DNA from: Myxococcales bacterium
GTDB taxonomy: Bacteria; Myxococcota_A; Polyangia; Polyangiales; Ga0077539
DNA: 64,000 bases
NCBI GenBank assembly: GCA_030652255.1
Contig: JAUSAZ010000012.1
Location: forward strand, 285,066 to 349,065
Reading direction: 5' to 3'
The notes beneath the pieces are model-generated. The model searched no databases. It saw only the letters and a program-made list of their open reading frames with translations, and was not told where the DNA came from. The translations under genes and the position numbers were made by a program. Below, in pieces: positions 53,481 through 62,530 of this stretch; position 1 is the first letter of the stretch, and each line of letters starts with the position of its first letter.

Positions 53481-56400
53481 ATGAGATACCGGTTGCCAGC
53501 CTTGCTGGCGCTTCTGTCGCTGGAGGCCTGCGGGCCCTCGACCAACAGCACGGACGCGGGGATCGACGCGCAGGTCGACGGCGCCGCTGCCGACGCGACG
53601 GACGCGGTCGCGGACGCGGTCGTGGACGCGGCGCGAGGGAGCGGGGCGATCCTCGGGCGGGTGCGGGCCGTCGGCGCGATCGATGGCCTCGCGGGGGTCA
53701 CCGTGCGGCGCGCGGGGGGCAGCGACGTCGTGACGGACGCGCACGGGTTCTTCGTGTTCTCCGCGGTGTCCGAGGACCCCAGGGCCACGGTGATCGTCGA
53801 TCACCCGGGGTACGCGCCGGCCATCGAGCCCGTCGCCGTCGAGGCGGGTGCGGTGTCCGAGGTGGACGTGGTGCTCGTGCGCTACACGGCGAGCGCGCAG
53901 ATCGACCCGCGCGTGGGCGGGCGCGTCGACGACGGCGCGGGCGGCGTCGCGCTGATCCCGGCGAACGCGCTGGTGACCGCCGACGGGCTCCCCGCGACGG
54001 GGATGGTCACGGTCTCCATCGCGCCCATCGACCCGAGCGACAGCGCGCAGATGGCCGCGTTTCCGGGAGACTTCACCGCGCTTCGCAGCGACGGGAGCGC
54101 GACGGACCTCGAGACCTTCGTCCCCATGGTGGTCACCGCGAGGCAGGGGACCGCGACGCTGGAGCTCGCGGCCGGGATGTCCGCGGAGCTGAGCCTGCCG
54201 GTCCCCGCGGGCGCGACGGCGCGCGCGCCGGAGAGCATCGAGTTCTGGCGCCTGGACCCGGCCACGGGACAGTGGCGCGAGGCGGGCGCCGCGCAGCGCA
54301 CGACGGCCCCCAGCCTCCCGGGGCGGGTGATCTACCGCGCGCCGGTGCAGCGCATGGGGTGGTGGAACGCCGACCGTCCCACGCAGACCACCTGCGTGCG
54401 CGGCTGCGTGCGCGCGCCGGACGGGCGGCCCTTTCCGCGCGCGCGGGTCAGCGGCCGGGGCGTGGACTACTACGGCACCTCCGGCGCCGTGACCTCTCCC
54501 TCGACGGGGTGCTTCGCGATGGACGTGAAGCGCGCGTCGCGCGTCGCGATCAGCGCGTCGAGCGGGGGCCTCTCCTCCCCATCGCGCGAGGTGATGTCCG
54601 GCGACGCGGTGATGCGCGCGGCCAGCGCGGGAGAGCGGTGCCAGGACCTCGGTGTCATCGAGCTCGCCGCGCCGGTGCCCGACCCCTGCGCGACAGGCCG
54701 CTCCCTCTGCGGCGACACCTGCGTGGACCTCGGCCGCGACACGCGCAACTGCGGCGCGTGCGGCGCGGCCTGCGCGGCGGGGTTCTCGTGCGTCGCTGGC
54801 GCGTGCGCGTGCGGCGCCGAGCAGACCCGCTGCGGCGACCGCTGCGTCGACACGCGCACCGACGTGGACCACTGCGGCGCGTGCGGCAACGCCTGCGGTC
54901 TGGGCGGGCGCTGCGCCTCGGGCGCGTGCGTGGTGATGGACGCAGGCGTGGACGTGCCGCGGGACACCGGCGTGGACGTGCCGCGGGACACCGGCGTGGA
55001 CACGGGCCCGACGTGCCCCGCCGGGCTGACCTACTGCGGCTCGGATTGCGTCGACCTCACGAGCAGCGAATCCAATTGCGGCGCGTGCGCCAACGCGTGC
55101 GCTGGCGGGACCAACGGGGTGCCCGCGTGTACGGCGCGCGTGTGCGGGCTCCAGTGCTTCGCGGGCTACGACGACTGCGACGGCAACCGCGCGAACGGCT
55201 GCGAGACGGTGCTGCTGTCGACCGCGGCGCACTGCGGCGCCTGCGGCCGCGCGTGCACCGCGCCGACCGGCGGCGACGCGAGCTGCATGATGGGGAGCTG
55301 CCGCATGAGCTGCCCCGCGGGGCGAACGCTCTGCGGCAGCGCCTGCGTCGACACCCGCGCCGACGCGTCCCACTGCGGCGTGTGCGGGAGCGCCTGCGCG
55401 GCGGGGCGGAGCTGCGTGAACGGCGCCTGCACCGTCCCGGAGACGCCGTTCCGGGTGGTGGCGCTCCCGGTCGCAGAGTGCAGGCTCAACGAACACTCGG
55501 CCCTCTCGGGCAGCAGCCAGGGCGGGCTCGCGTACACCCGGGAGCAGCTCATCCATGCGGGCTCGACCGGCACCGCGGTCTTCGACCCGAACCTCCTCCG
55601 CGGCACCCTCGGGCCGACCCGCTACCCCGCGCTCATCGGGACCACCACCGGCCAGGCGTACACCCTCGCCGCGGGCTCCGCGCCCCTCGGCGCCACCGGC
55701 GGCGTCGCCGACGGGATCATCGCGGTCAACCCCGACGGCGCGCTCTCCCCGACCCGCGTCGCGCTCTCCACGCCCATCACCATCACCACCGGGACGGGCT
55801 TCTTCTCCGGGTACAACCGGGTGATGGTCCACGCGGGGGGGCGCGTCTGGGACATCGACGTGACCACCGGTCAGGTCAGCAACCGCGGCGCGGTCACGCT
55901 CCCCCCGCACCCCACCTGCGGCGGCCTGGGCTTCTGGGGCGTCGCGGAGAACTACGTCGGTCAGCACTACCTCGTGTTCATCCAGAACCGCACCACCATC
56001 GCGCGGGTGCGCGTCTCCGACGGGCAGGTCACCCCCCTCGCGACCTTCACGGACCTCGGCTCGTCCTGCGCCTTCACCGTCGGTCAGGGCCAGTGGTTCA
56101 TCGCGACGGACGGCCCGTCGGACTTCGCCCCCGCGGCCAACGTCGGCGCGAGCCACGTCGTCGGCTGCACGGCGAACACCGACCAGCCGATCGTGGTGGG
56201 CGGCGCGTCCCTCGCCGCGGGCGGAGGCTTCTCCTGCGCGCTTCGCCCCAACGGCGGCGTCGCGTGCTGGGGCGTCAACGCCGATGGGCAGGTGGGCGAC
56301 AACAACGCCGCCTCCCCGCGCCTCGCGCCGAGCGCGGTCGTCGCCATGCCGACCGCCGTCTCGGTGGTCGCCGGCGCGCGCCACGCGTGCGCGCTCCAGT

Positions 56401-57245
56401 CCGCGGGCCGGGTGTACTGCTGGGGCGACAACGCCAGCGGGCAGCTCGGGAGCAACACCGTCACGGGCCGGCGCTTCGCCGCGCTCGTCGGGGGACTCAG
56501 CGACGCGGTGGAGATCGCCGCGGGCGACGCCCACACCTGCGCGCGGCGCAGCAACGGCGCCGTGATGTGCTGGGGCGCCAACGCGCAGGGGCAGATCGGC
56601 GATGGCAGCACCATCAACCGCCTCGCCCCGGTCGCGGTCGCCGACGTCACCGACGCGATCGGGATCACCGCGGGCGCCGCGCACACCTGCGTCCTGCGGC
56701 GCAACCTCACGGCGCTGTGCTGGGGCGCCAACGCCCAGGGCCAGATCGGCGACGGCAGCGCCATCAACCGCCCCGGCGCGACCCCGGTGACGGGGCTCTT
56801 CGAGCTCCGCTCCCTCGCCGCGGGTGGCGAGTTCACCTGCGCGCGCGGCGGCGAGAACGCGCTCTGCTGGGGCGCCAACGCCAGCGGGCAGCTCGGTGAC
56901 GGGAGCCGCACGGGCCGCCTCGTGCCGAGGGAGATCGACCTGCCCGCGAGCGGCCAGATCGCCGCCGGCGGATCTCACGCATGCGCGGTCACCCGCACGC
57001 GCACCGCGGGGTGCTGGGGCAACGGGGCCTCCGGGCGCCTGGGCAACGGCGACACCCTCGACCGGGTGAACCCCACCGACGTGCGCGGCCTCGCGAACGT
57101 CACGGAGATCACCCTCGGCGAGGACCACACCTGCGCGCGCGTCGAGGGCGGCGCCGTGCTGTGCTGGGGCGCCAACCTCACCGGACAGCTCGGGGATGGC
57201 ACCTCCGCCTCACGCCTCACGCCCGTCGCCGTGACGGGGCTCTAG
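53481..57245 (+). CDS. Large lipoprotein with Cys modules and seven RCC1 repeats
   Basis: 1254 residues. Start ATG 53481 has GGGAGG 8 bp upstream. Lipobox LEAC, then D/A-rich linker (about 20-50), carboxypeptidase-regulatory-like domain (about 55-130), beta-rich region, five cysteine-rich modules with NCGACG/HCGACG (about 410-650) and a second unique region. The C-terminal third carries seven RCC1-type repeats, each like CWGANAQGQIGDG, consistent with a 7-bladed propeller. A 24-bp DNA repeat encodes GVDVPRDT twice (54945-54992). Probably a surface receptor or adhesin. RCC1 domains are eukaryote-like but common in Myxococcota. Confidence 0.88.
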   Translation: MRYRLPALLALLSLEACGPSTNSTDAGIDAQVDGAAADATDAVADAVVDAARGSGAILGRVRAVGAIDGLAGVTVRRAGGSDVVTDAHGFFVFSAVSEDPRATVIVDHPGYAPAIEPVAVEAGAVSEVDVVLVRYTASAQIDPRVGGRVDDGAGGVALIPANALVTADGLPATGMVTVSIAPIDPSDSAQMAAFPGDFTALRSDGSATDLETFVPMVVTARQGTATLELAAGMSAELSLPVPAGATARAPESIEFWRLDPATGQWREAGAAQRTTAPSLPGRVIYRAPVQRMGWWNADRPTQTTCVRGCVRAPDGRPFPRARVSGRGVDYYGTSGAVTSPSTGCFAMDVKRASRVAISASSGGLSSPSREVMSGDAVMRAASAGERCQDLGVIELAAPVPDPCATGRSLCGDTCVDLGRDTRNCGACGAACAAGFSCVAGACACGAEQTRCGDRCVDTRTDVDHCGACGNACGLGGRCASGACVVMDAGVDVPRDTGVDVPRDTGVDTGPTCPAGLTYCGSDCVDLTSSESNCGACANACAGGTNGVPACTARVCGLQCFAGYDDCDGNRANGCETVLLSTAAHCGACGRACTAPTGGDASCMMGSCRMSCPAGRTLCGSACVDTRADASHCGVCGSACAAGRSCVNGACTVPETPFRVVALPVAECRLNEHSALSGSSQGGLAYTREQLIHAGSTGTAVFDPNLLRGTLGPTRYPALIGTTTGQAYTLAAGSAPLGATGGVADGIIAVNPDGALSPTRVALSTPITITTGTGFFSGYNRVMVHAGGRVWDIDVTTGQVSNRGAVTLPPHPTCGGLGFWGVAENYVGQHYLVFIQNRTTIARVRVSDGQVTPLATFTDLGSSCAFTVGQGQWFIATDGPSDFAPAANVGASHVVGCTANTDQPIVVGGASLAAGGGFSCALRPNGGVACWGVNADGQVGDNNAASPRLAPSAVVAMPTAVSVVAGARHACALQSAGRVYCWGDNASGQLGSNTVTGRRFAALVGGLSDAVEIAAGDAHTCARRSNGAVMCWGANAQGQIGDGSTINRLAPVAVADVTDAIGITAGAAHTCVLRRNLTALCWGANAQGQIGDGSAINRPGATPVTGLFELRSLAAGGEFTCARGGENALCWGANASGQLGDGSRTGRLVPREIDLPASGQIAAGGSHACAVTRTRTAGCWGNGASGRLGNGDTLDRVNPTDVRGLANVTEITLGEDHTCARVEGGAVLCWGANLTGQLGDGTSASRLTPVAVTGL
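54945..54992. repeat. 24-bp direct repeat (two copies)
   Basis: Two adjacent exact copies of a 24-bp unit beginning GGCGTGGACGTGCCGCGGGA; the unit encodes GVDVPRDT. A third partial copy follows. Confidence 0.85.
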
Positions 57246-57280
57246 GGCCTCGTCGCAGGGGATGTGACGGGTTCAGTCGT

Positions 57281-57669
57281 GCGCCCGCCCACGCCTTCGA
57301 TCACCAGCCTCGCCCTCCGAGGGGGAGCACCCGCGAGGTGTCTCCGCGCTCGTTGAGGGGACCGCTACGGCTGCGTCGGGGGAGAAGGAACCGCAAGGGT
57401 CGCAAGGGTCGCAAGGGGTTTAGGTTCTGGCGGCGCTCCCTGCGTCGGTCTCGCGAGAGGATCTTGAGAACGATGCCGGTCTCCGACACGAGGTGAGGGC
57501 ATCGAGCGCCTGACACCATCAGCCCCCTTCTTCTCCCTTGCGACCCTTGCGACCCTTGCGGTTCCTTCTCCCCCGACGCAGCCGTAGCGGTCCCCCGACG
57601 AGCGCGGAGATGCCTCGCGGGCGCTCCCCCTCGGAGGGCGAGGCTGGTGATCGAAGGCGTGGGCGGGCG
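57281..57669. repeat. Palindromic repeat element B (inverted repeat, relative of element A)
   Basis: The inverted arms are 57281-57417 (137 bp) and 57535-57669 (135 bp) and match almost completely over their length, with a few substitutions and a small indel. Each arm contains AAGGGTCGC twice, CGCCCGCCCAC at the tip and a CCTCGCCCTCCGAGG block. The 117-bp interior includes a 34-bp block (57447-57480) that matches element A inverted, with four changes, all C/T transitions. It sits between convergent 3' ends of the RCC1 gene and the methyltransferase gene. It is the less eroded of the pair. Confidence 0.9.
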
Positions 57670-57728
57670 CGTGGCTCAACCCTTCAAGTCCGCTGCGATG
57701 CGGTACCAGGTTCGCCCGGCCGGGGCGA

Positions 57729-58469
57729 TCACTGCCCGGCGCGAAAGACCAGCACATACTGCCGCGGGAGCGTGTCGAGGGAGCTCGCGAGGGTGTACCC
57801 CGCGGCCTCCATCTCGGCGCGCACCGCCTCCGGCGCGAGGCGCATCGCGACCGGCGGACCCTCCGGCGCGTCGAGCCTGAAGTCGACGATCGCCACGCGC
57901 CCGCCCGGGCGCAGCGAGCTTCGCAGCCGGGTGAAGTACGCCGTGCGCTCCGCGATGTGGTGATAGGTGTCGACCACCAGCGCGAGGTCGACGGGCTCGG
58001 GCAGCAGCGCGTCGTCGGGCGAGCTCAGCACCGCAGTGAGGTTGGCGATCTGCTCGCGGCGCGCGCGGTCGAGCACCCAGCGCACCATCGTCGGCTCGAC
58101 GTCGACGGCCCACACCCGCCCCTGCGGCACCGCGCGGGCGAGGCGCACGGAGAAGTACCCGGTGCCCGCGCCCACGTCCGCCACGCGCGCGTCGGGGGCG
58201 AGGGAGAGCGAGGCCACCACGAGGTCGGGCCGCTGCCACGCGTCGCGCTCGGGGTTCTCGAAGCGCTGCGCCCACATCGCGGGATCATCGAAGCGGTGGT
58301 GATGCCCGGGCTGATCGCCCGACGGGTGTGCGCCGTGGTGCCCGTGCGCGTGGGCGCCTCCGTGGGGGACCGTGGAGGGACCGTGCGGGGCGCCGTGCGC
58401 GCAGGCCTGGAGCGCGGAGCCGAGCAGCATGGCGGGGTGGAGGGTCTTCACGGCGGCGAGACATAGCAT
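57729..58469 (-). CDS. Lipoprotein with His-rich leader and SAM-methyltransferase fold
   Basis: 246 residues from ATG 58469; a GTG at 58451 is an alternative. Signal with lipobox LQAC (MLLGSALQAC). Right after the Cys comes a segment with 11 His in about 38 residues (AHGAPHGPST ... AHAHGHHGAH ... HHH), which looks metal-binding. The rest is a class I methyltransferase core: VADVGAGTGYFSVRLARA, VWAVDVEPTMV, LVVDTYHHI and LRPGGRVAIVDF. A SAM enzyme outside the cytoplasm would lack SAM, so the role is puzzling. Starts its own strand block with the Gly-rich lipoprotein upstream. Confidence 0.8.
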   Translation of the reverse strand: MLCLAAVKTLHPAMLLGSALQACAHGAPHGPSTVPHGGAHAHGHHGAHPSGDQPGHHHRFDDPAMWAQRFENPERDAWQRPDLVVASLSLAPDARVADVGAGTGYFSVRLARAVPQGRVWAVDVEPTMVRWVLDRARREQIANLTAVLSSPDDALLPEPVDLALVVDTYHHIAERTAYFTRLRSSLRPGGRVAIVDFRLDAPEGPPVAMRLAPEAVRAEMEAAGYTLASSLDTLPRQYVLVFRAGQ

Positions 58470-58536
58470 GCGCCTCGCCGGGGCCCCGCGGGCTTGCCGG
58501 GAGGCGCTACGGCGCAGCCTCGCAGACCGGGCGGCG

Positions 58537-60300
58537 CTACATCGCCGCGCTGGGGAAGGAGCGGCCGGGGCCCCAGATGATGCGCACGGCGCCGTCGCCG
58601 CCGCGCCCGATGCTGGCGCCGCCCCCGTAGGTGCCACCGCTGCCCGAGATGCCGGTGCCGCCGCACTCGGGGCGCGTGCCGCCGCGTCCGGTGCCCGCGC
58701 CGCCGCCCGAGCCGCCGCCGCCCGGATACCCGTAGCCGTAACAGGTGCGGCTCGTGTTGCAGTTCGGCGCGCCCGCGGCGCCGTTGGGTCCGAGGCCCCG
58801 CAGCCCGACGCCCCCGCCGCTGCCGCCGATGTCGTCGGCGGAGCCCACGGTGGAGCCCGACGCGCCGCCACCACCTCCGCCGCCGCCGCTGCCCGCGGTG
58901 GCGTCGTTGAGGCACATCGTCGACGACCCGGTGCCCCCGCGCCCGCCGACCCCCGCGTAGCCCGCGGCCCCGCCGCCGCCGCCCCAGTTGCGGTACCCGC
59001 TGGCGTTGCCGCCCGCGCCGCCGTTGAAGCACGTGCCGCCGGTGCCGCCGCCCCCGGCGCCGCCCGTCGCGACGCGGGTCCCGCGCCCACCGCGAGCGAT
59101 CAGCGTGCCGTTGAAGCTGCTGTCGCCGCCGTTGCCGCCCCCGGAGGGGGCGACGCCCACCACGACCGGGACGCTCGCCCCCGGGGTCACGGGGATGTCG
59201 TTGCGGTAGCAGAGTCCGCCCCCACCTTGGCCGCCCTGCGTGGAGACCGAGTAGTCGAAGCTCCCGCCGGCCCCCACCACCACGACGCTCACCTGCGTCA
59301 CCCCCGCGGGGACCACGAAGGACCCGGAGGCCATGAAGACCCGCTCGCCCGTCGGCCCGCTCGCGCACGCGCCCGCCACGCAGGCCGCCCCGGCCGCGCA
59401 CGCCTGACCGCAGCGCCCGCAGTGCGCGGCGCTCGTGGCGAGGCCGGTCTCGCACCCGTCGCCGGCCGCGCCGTTGCAGTCGCCGTAGCCCGCCTCGCAG
59501 GCAAACCCGCAGACGCCCGCCCCGCTGCAGGTGGGCGAGGTCGCGTGCGCGGGCGTCGGGCAGGGCGCGACCGTGCTCCCGAGGCAGTCGGCGTTGCAGG
59601 TGCTGCGCGACGCCCCCGCGCAGGTGTTCGCCCCCGGCGTGCACGTGCAGCCCATGCACGACCCGCCCGCGCAGACGGACGTCGCCGGGCACGCCGCGGA
59701 AGTGGCGCCGAGGCCGTCGGCGTCGCAGGTGCGCACCGTGCGCGCGTCCTGGCAGGTCGTGCTCCCCGGAACGCACACCCGCACCTGGCAGCTCCCGTCG
59801 CGGCACGACTGCCCCGCCGGGCACGGCGCCGTCGTGCTCGTCGCCCCGCGCGCGTCGCAGGTCTGCTGGCGCACGAGGTCGACGCAGGAGGTCTCGTTCG
59901 GCGTGCATGTCTGCGGGGCGCAGGTGTGCGCGGCCGTGCAGTATCGCCCGGGCGCGCAGTCCCTGTCGGCGTTGCAGGCGACGCAGTCGCCCGAGGTGAC
60001 GTCGCAGACCATGCCCATCGCGGAGCAGTCACGATCCGAGCTGCACCCCGTCGGAAGGGGAGCGTCGGGCAGCGCCGCGGCGTCATCGGGGACGTCCGCG
60101 GGGGAGTCGGAGATCACCGGCGCGTCGACGGGCTGTGGGCTGTCGGCGAGGGTCGGCGCGTCGACGGGCTTCGGGGCGTCGGCGACGATCGCATCCTCGC
60201 GCGTCGCTCCGCTGTCGCCGGGCGGGAGGAGGACGACCGCGGGAGCGCACGCGGTACACACGACGACGATCCCCAGGAAGCAGCTCCACGTCGCGCGCAT
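58537..60300 (-). CDS. Cysteine-rich lipoprotein with glycine-rich domain
   Basis: 587 residues, start 60300 with GGAGG 9 bp upstream. Lipobox TAC (MRATWSCFLGIVVVCTAC). A DAPxxxDSP linker (about 25-80), then several cysteine modules (about 85-310; CNADRDCAPGRYC, GCETGLATSAAHCGRCGQAC), and a C-terminal glycine-rich domain (about 330-587) with repeated GGG, GGAGG and the SFVVPAGVTQVSVVVVGAGG opening. This Gly-rich type is found in secreted proteins with PAGV.. repeats. Likely surface-exposed. No enzymatic motif seen. Confidence 0.8.
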   Translation of the reverse strand: MRATWSCFLGIVVVCTACAPAVVLLPPGDSGATREDAIVADAPKPVDAPTLADSPQPVDAPVISDSPADVPDDAAALPDAPLPTGCSSDRDCSAMGMVCDVTSGDCVACNADRDCAPGRYCTAAHTCAPQTCTPNETSCVDLVRQQTCDARGATSTTAPCPAGQSCRDGSCQVRVCVPGSTTCQDARTVRTCDADGLGATSAACPATSVCAGGSCMGCTCTPGANTCAGASRSTCNADCLGSTVAPCPTPAHATSPTCSGAGVCGFACEAGYGDCNGAAGDGCETGLATSAAHCGRCGQACAAGAACVAGACASGPTGERVFMASGSFVVPAGVTQVSVVVVGAGGSFDYSVSTQGGQGGGGLCYRNDIPVTPGASVPVVVGVAPSGGGNGGDSSFNGTLIARGGRGTRVATGGAGGGGTGGTCFNGGAGGNASGYRNWGGGGGAAGYAGVGGRGGTGSSTMCLNDATAGSGGGGGGGGASGSTVGSADDIGGSGGGVGLRGLGPNGAAGAPNCNTSRTCYGYGYPGGGGSGGGAGTGRGGTRPECGGTGISGSGGTYGGGASIGRGGDGAVRIIWGPGRSFPSAAM

Positions 60301-60368
60301 CAAGAGTCCTCCGCAGGGGTTCGCGCGGACGCTAACACGGGCGCCGCGACGCGCCGTGAGGATGGTCG

Positions 60369-61448
60369 TCAGCCGAGGGCTCGCGCCAGCAGCCGGTGGA
60401 AGTGGTGCACGCCCGTCTCCCTCGTGGGCGAGTAGCGCCCGCGCCGAGCGAGCGCCGCGCGCATGCCCTGCTGCGAGGCCACCACCACGGCCTCGTCCTC
60501 CATCTCGACCCGGTCGAGCCCGCCGCCGGCGCCCTGGCCGCGGAGCGACTCGTCCCATGTCCACGCGCGGAAGAGCACGCGCGTGCGCAGCGGCCCGACG
60601 GGCTGAACCACGTTGAGCGACAGCCCCCATGGGTAGAAGTTCAGCATCATGTTGGGGAACACCCAGGCGTAGAACGCCGCCACCCGCGCCCCCTCGTCGG
60701 GATGGCCCCCGGGCAGCTCGAAGGCCAGCTCGCCGCGGCGCGCGAAGGCGAGCTGGAGCGTCCCCCAGGGGGCGAGCTCGGTGCGGTAGTCGTCGTAGCC
60801 GATGGCCTCGTTGAGGCCGGGGTGAACGAAGGGGATGTGCAGCCCTTCGAGGTAGTTGTCGCAGTAGAGCATCCAGTTGGCGTCGAACTCGTAGTCGCGG
60901 TCCGAGCCTGCGTGCCGCGAGAGGCGCCGCGGGTCGAGCGAGCCTACGCGGGCGTCGATCTGCGCGAGCACACCCGCCAGCGGTACGGCGGGGCACAGCG
61001 AGACGAAGTCCAGCGGCCCCCAGCGCTCGAGCGACACGGGCGCGAGGTCGTCGTCGGCCGAGGGGAAGCCCTCCGCGCCAGCGAACTCGGGCATGGAGAG
61101 GAAGCGCCCGTCGTGGCCGAAGCGCCGTCCGTGGTAGGGGCAGCGCAGCGACGAGGCGCGGGCGGCGCAGGCGACCACCGGGTGCCCGCGGTGGGTGCAC
61201 ACGTTGGAGAGGGCGCGCACGACGCCCAGGGAGCGGGTCGCCACCAGGGGCTCGTCGAGGCACCCGGGGAGCAGCGTGAAGGGAGCGGCGTCGCCGTCGT
61301 GGGTCACGGCGCCCGCCTCGGGGCACCACTGCCAGCTCGGGGCGAACACCCGGTCTCGCTGCCGGGCGAAGAGCTCGGGATCGCCGTAGGCGCGCGGGGG
61401 CAGCGAGCGCGCACGACGGATGTCAGGGTCGATGTCGAAGGGCTCCAT
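60369..61448 (-). CDS. Rieske aromatic-ring-hydroxylating oxygenase alpha subunit-like
   Basis: 359 residues, start 61448. Rieske [2Fe-2S] ligands: Cys84-His86 (SNVCTHRGHP) and Cys103-His106 (LRCPYHGRRF). Mononuclear iron site in NWMLYCDNYLEGLHIPFVHP: His204 and His209, with the bridging Asp197. Choline monooxygenase-like and GbcA-like proteins share this layout. Reductase is not near. Substrate unknown; demethylation or hydroxylation of a small amine or aromatic is likely. Confidence 0.92.
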   Translation of the reverse strand: MEPFDIDPDIRRARSLPPRAYGDPELFARQRDRVFAPSWQWCPEAGAVTHDGDAAPFTLLPGCLDEPLVATRSLGVVRALSNVCTHRGHPVVACAARASSLRCPYHGRRFGHDGRFLSMPEFAGAEGFPSADDDLAPVSLERWGPLDFVSLCPAVPLAGVLAQIDARVGSLDPRRLSRHAGSDRDYEFDANWMLYCDNYLEGLHIPFVHPGLNEAIGYDDYRTELAPWGTLQLAFARRGELAFELPGGHPDEGARVAAFYAWVFPNMMLNFYPWGLSLNVVQPVGPLRTRVLFRAWTWDESLRGQGAGGGLDRVEMEDEAVVVASQQGMRAALARRGRYSPTRETGVHHFHRLLARALG

Positions 61449-61496
61449 CGGGGCTAATATGCTCGGGCAGAAGGGCGGAGGGCCGAGGCGGCGGGC

Positions 61497-62273
61497 TCAG
61501 GGTCTCACGAAGCGCAGGACGAAGCGGTCGCTGGTGCCGCGGCGGTCGGCGGCGGCGCGGGGCGAGTCGTTCCAGTCGCGGGTGTCGGCGGGGTTGCGCA
61601 TGAAGTCGCCCTCGCCGTCGAGCCGGAAGCCCGCCGCGGTGACCTCCTCGACGAGGGTCGAGCGCTCGATGCGGTGCAGGGTCTCGACGTCGGCGAGCCC
61701 GTGGCCGTCCGCCGCGCTGTGATCGATGACACCGTAGACGCCGCCCGGGCGCAGCGCCTGGAAGATGGCGCGGTTCATCGCGGCGCGGTCGGCGCGCTGC
61801 CAGACCGTGTCGTGGTAGGCGAGCACGAAGATCACCGCGTCGAGGTCGCGGGCCTCCGGCGGCAGCGGCGAGTCGAACTCCCGCTCCACGCGCACCACGC
61901 GGGCGTTGATCGGGCGCGCGAGCCGCTCGGTCCAGGGGCCGCGGGCGAAGCGCTCGAGCACGAAGGCGTTGTTCTGCGAGTACACCGCGCCGGTGGGGCC
62001 GACCGCGCGGGCGAGGAGCTCGGTGGTGTAGCCGCCGCCCGCGAAGAGGTCGGCGACGCGCTGCCCCGGCGCGACGCGAAAGAACGCGAGCATCTCCCCC
62101 GGGTGGCGTCCTCGGTCGAGGGCGCGGTCGGCCTCGGTGCGGTCGGGCGCGGCGAGGTCGACGCTCGCGGCGGCGGAGGTCATCGGCGCCGAGGCCGTGG
62201 ACGCGGTGGAGGGGGAGGTGGAGGCGCACCCGGCGAGCAGGCCGAGCGCGAGCGTGAGCGCAGTGCACTTCAT
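61497..62273 (-). CDS. Lipoprotein with COG4798-like methyltransferase fold
   Basis: 258 residues, start 62273. Lipobox LLAGC (LALGLLAGC), then Ser/Thr-rich linker. The methyltransferase core shows VADLFAGGGYTTELLARAV, YSQNNAFVLER, VIFVLAYHDTVW and IDHSAADGHGLADVETLHRI. This matches the COG4798 predicted methyltransferases, which carry signal peptides. Second lipoprotein methyltransferase in a 5-kb stretch. Extracytoplasmic role unclear. Confidence 0.85.
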   Translation of the reverse strand: MKCTALTLALGLLAGCASTSPSTASTASAPMTSAAASVDLAAPDRTEADRALDRGRHPGEMLAFFRVAPGQRVADLFAGGGYTTELLARAVGPTGAVYSQNNAFVLERFARGPWTERLARPINARVVRVEREFDSPLPPEARDLDAVIFVLAYHDTVWQRADRAAMNRAIFQALRPGGVYGVIDHSAADGHGLADVETLHRIERSTLVEEVTAAGFRLDGEGDFMRNPADTRDWNDSPRAAADRRGTSDRFVLRFVRP

Positions 62274-62530
62274 GGGCGCGCACGATGGGCGGCGCCGGGC
62301 GCGGCGGTCAACCCCTGCGCCCCCGGAACCCCTCCCTCCCGCTCATCACTGCCGGTCTCGTCCCCGCACCGCTTCGCATCCCTGCGAATGCCGATCGCAC
62401 ATCTGCGTCAGCTCGCGGGCTTTGCCGGGGCGTTTCTGCGATCGTCGGAGCAGGGTCACCCGCCCTCCGCCCCGCCCGGGCTCGTCAACCCGTTGGAGCG
62501 CCCCAATGCCGCGTGATACCCGGACCCCCG

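Noticed and set aside
53253..57128. 1291-codon antisense frame against the RCC1 lipoprotein
   Set aside because: Composition is Arg/Ala/Gly-rich without domains, whereas the plus strand has a signal peptide, Cys modules and seven RCC1 repeats.
57246..57728. tRNA or other small RNA gene in the gap after the RCC1 gene
   Set aside because: No T-loop or cloverleaf-like pattern; the whole gap is explained by element B.
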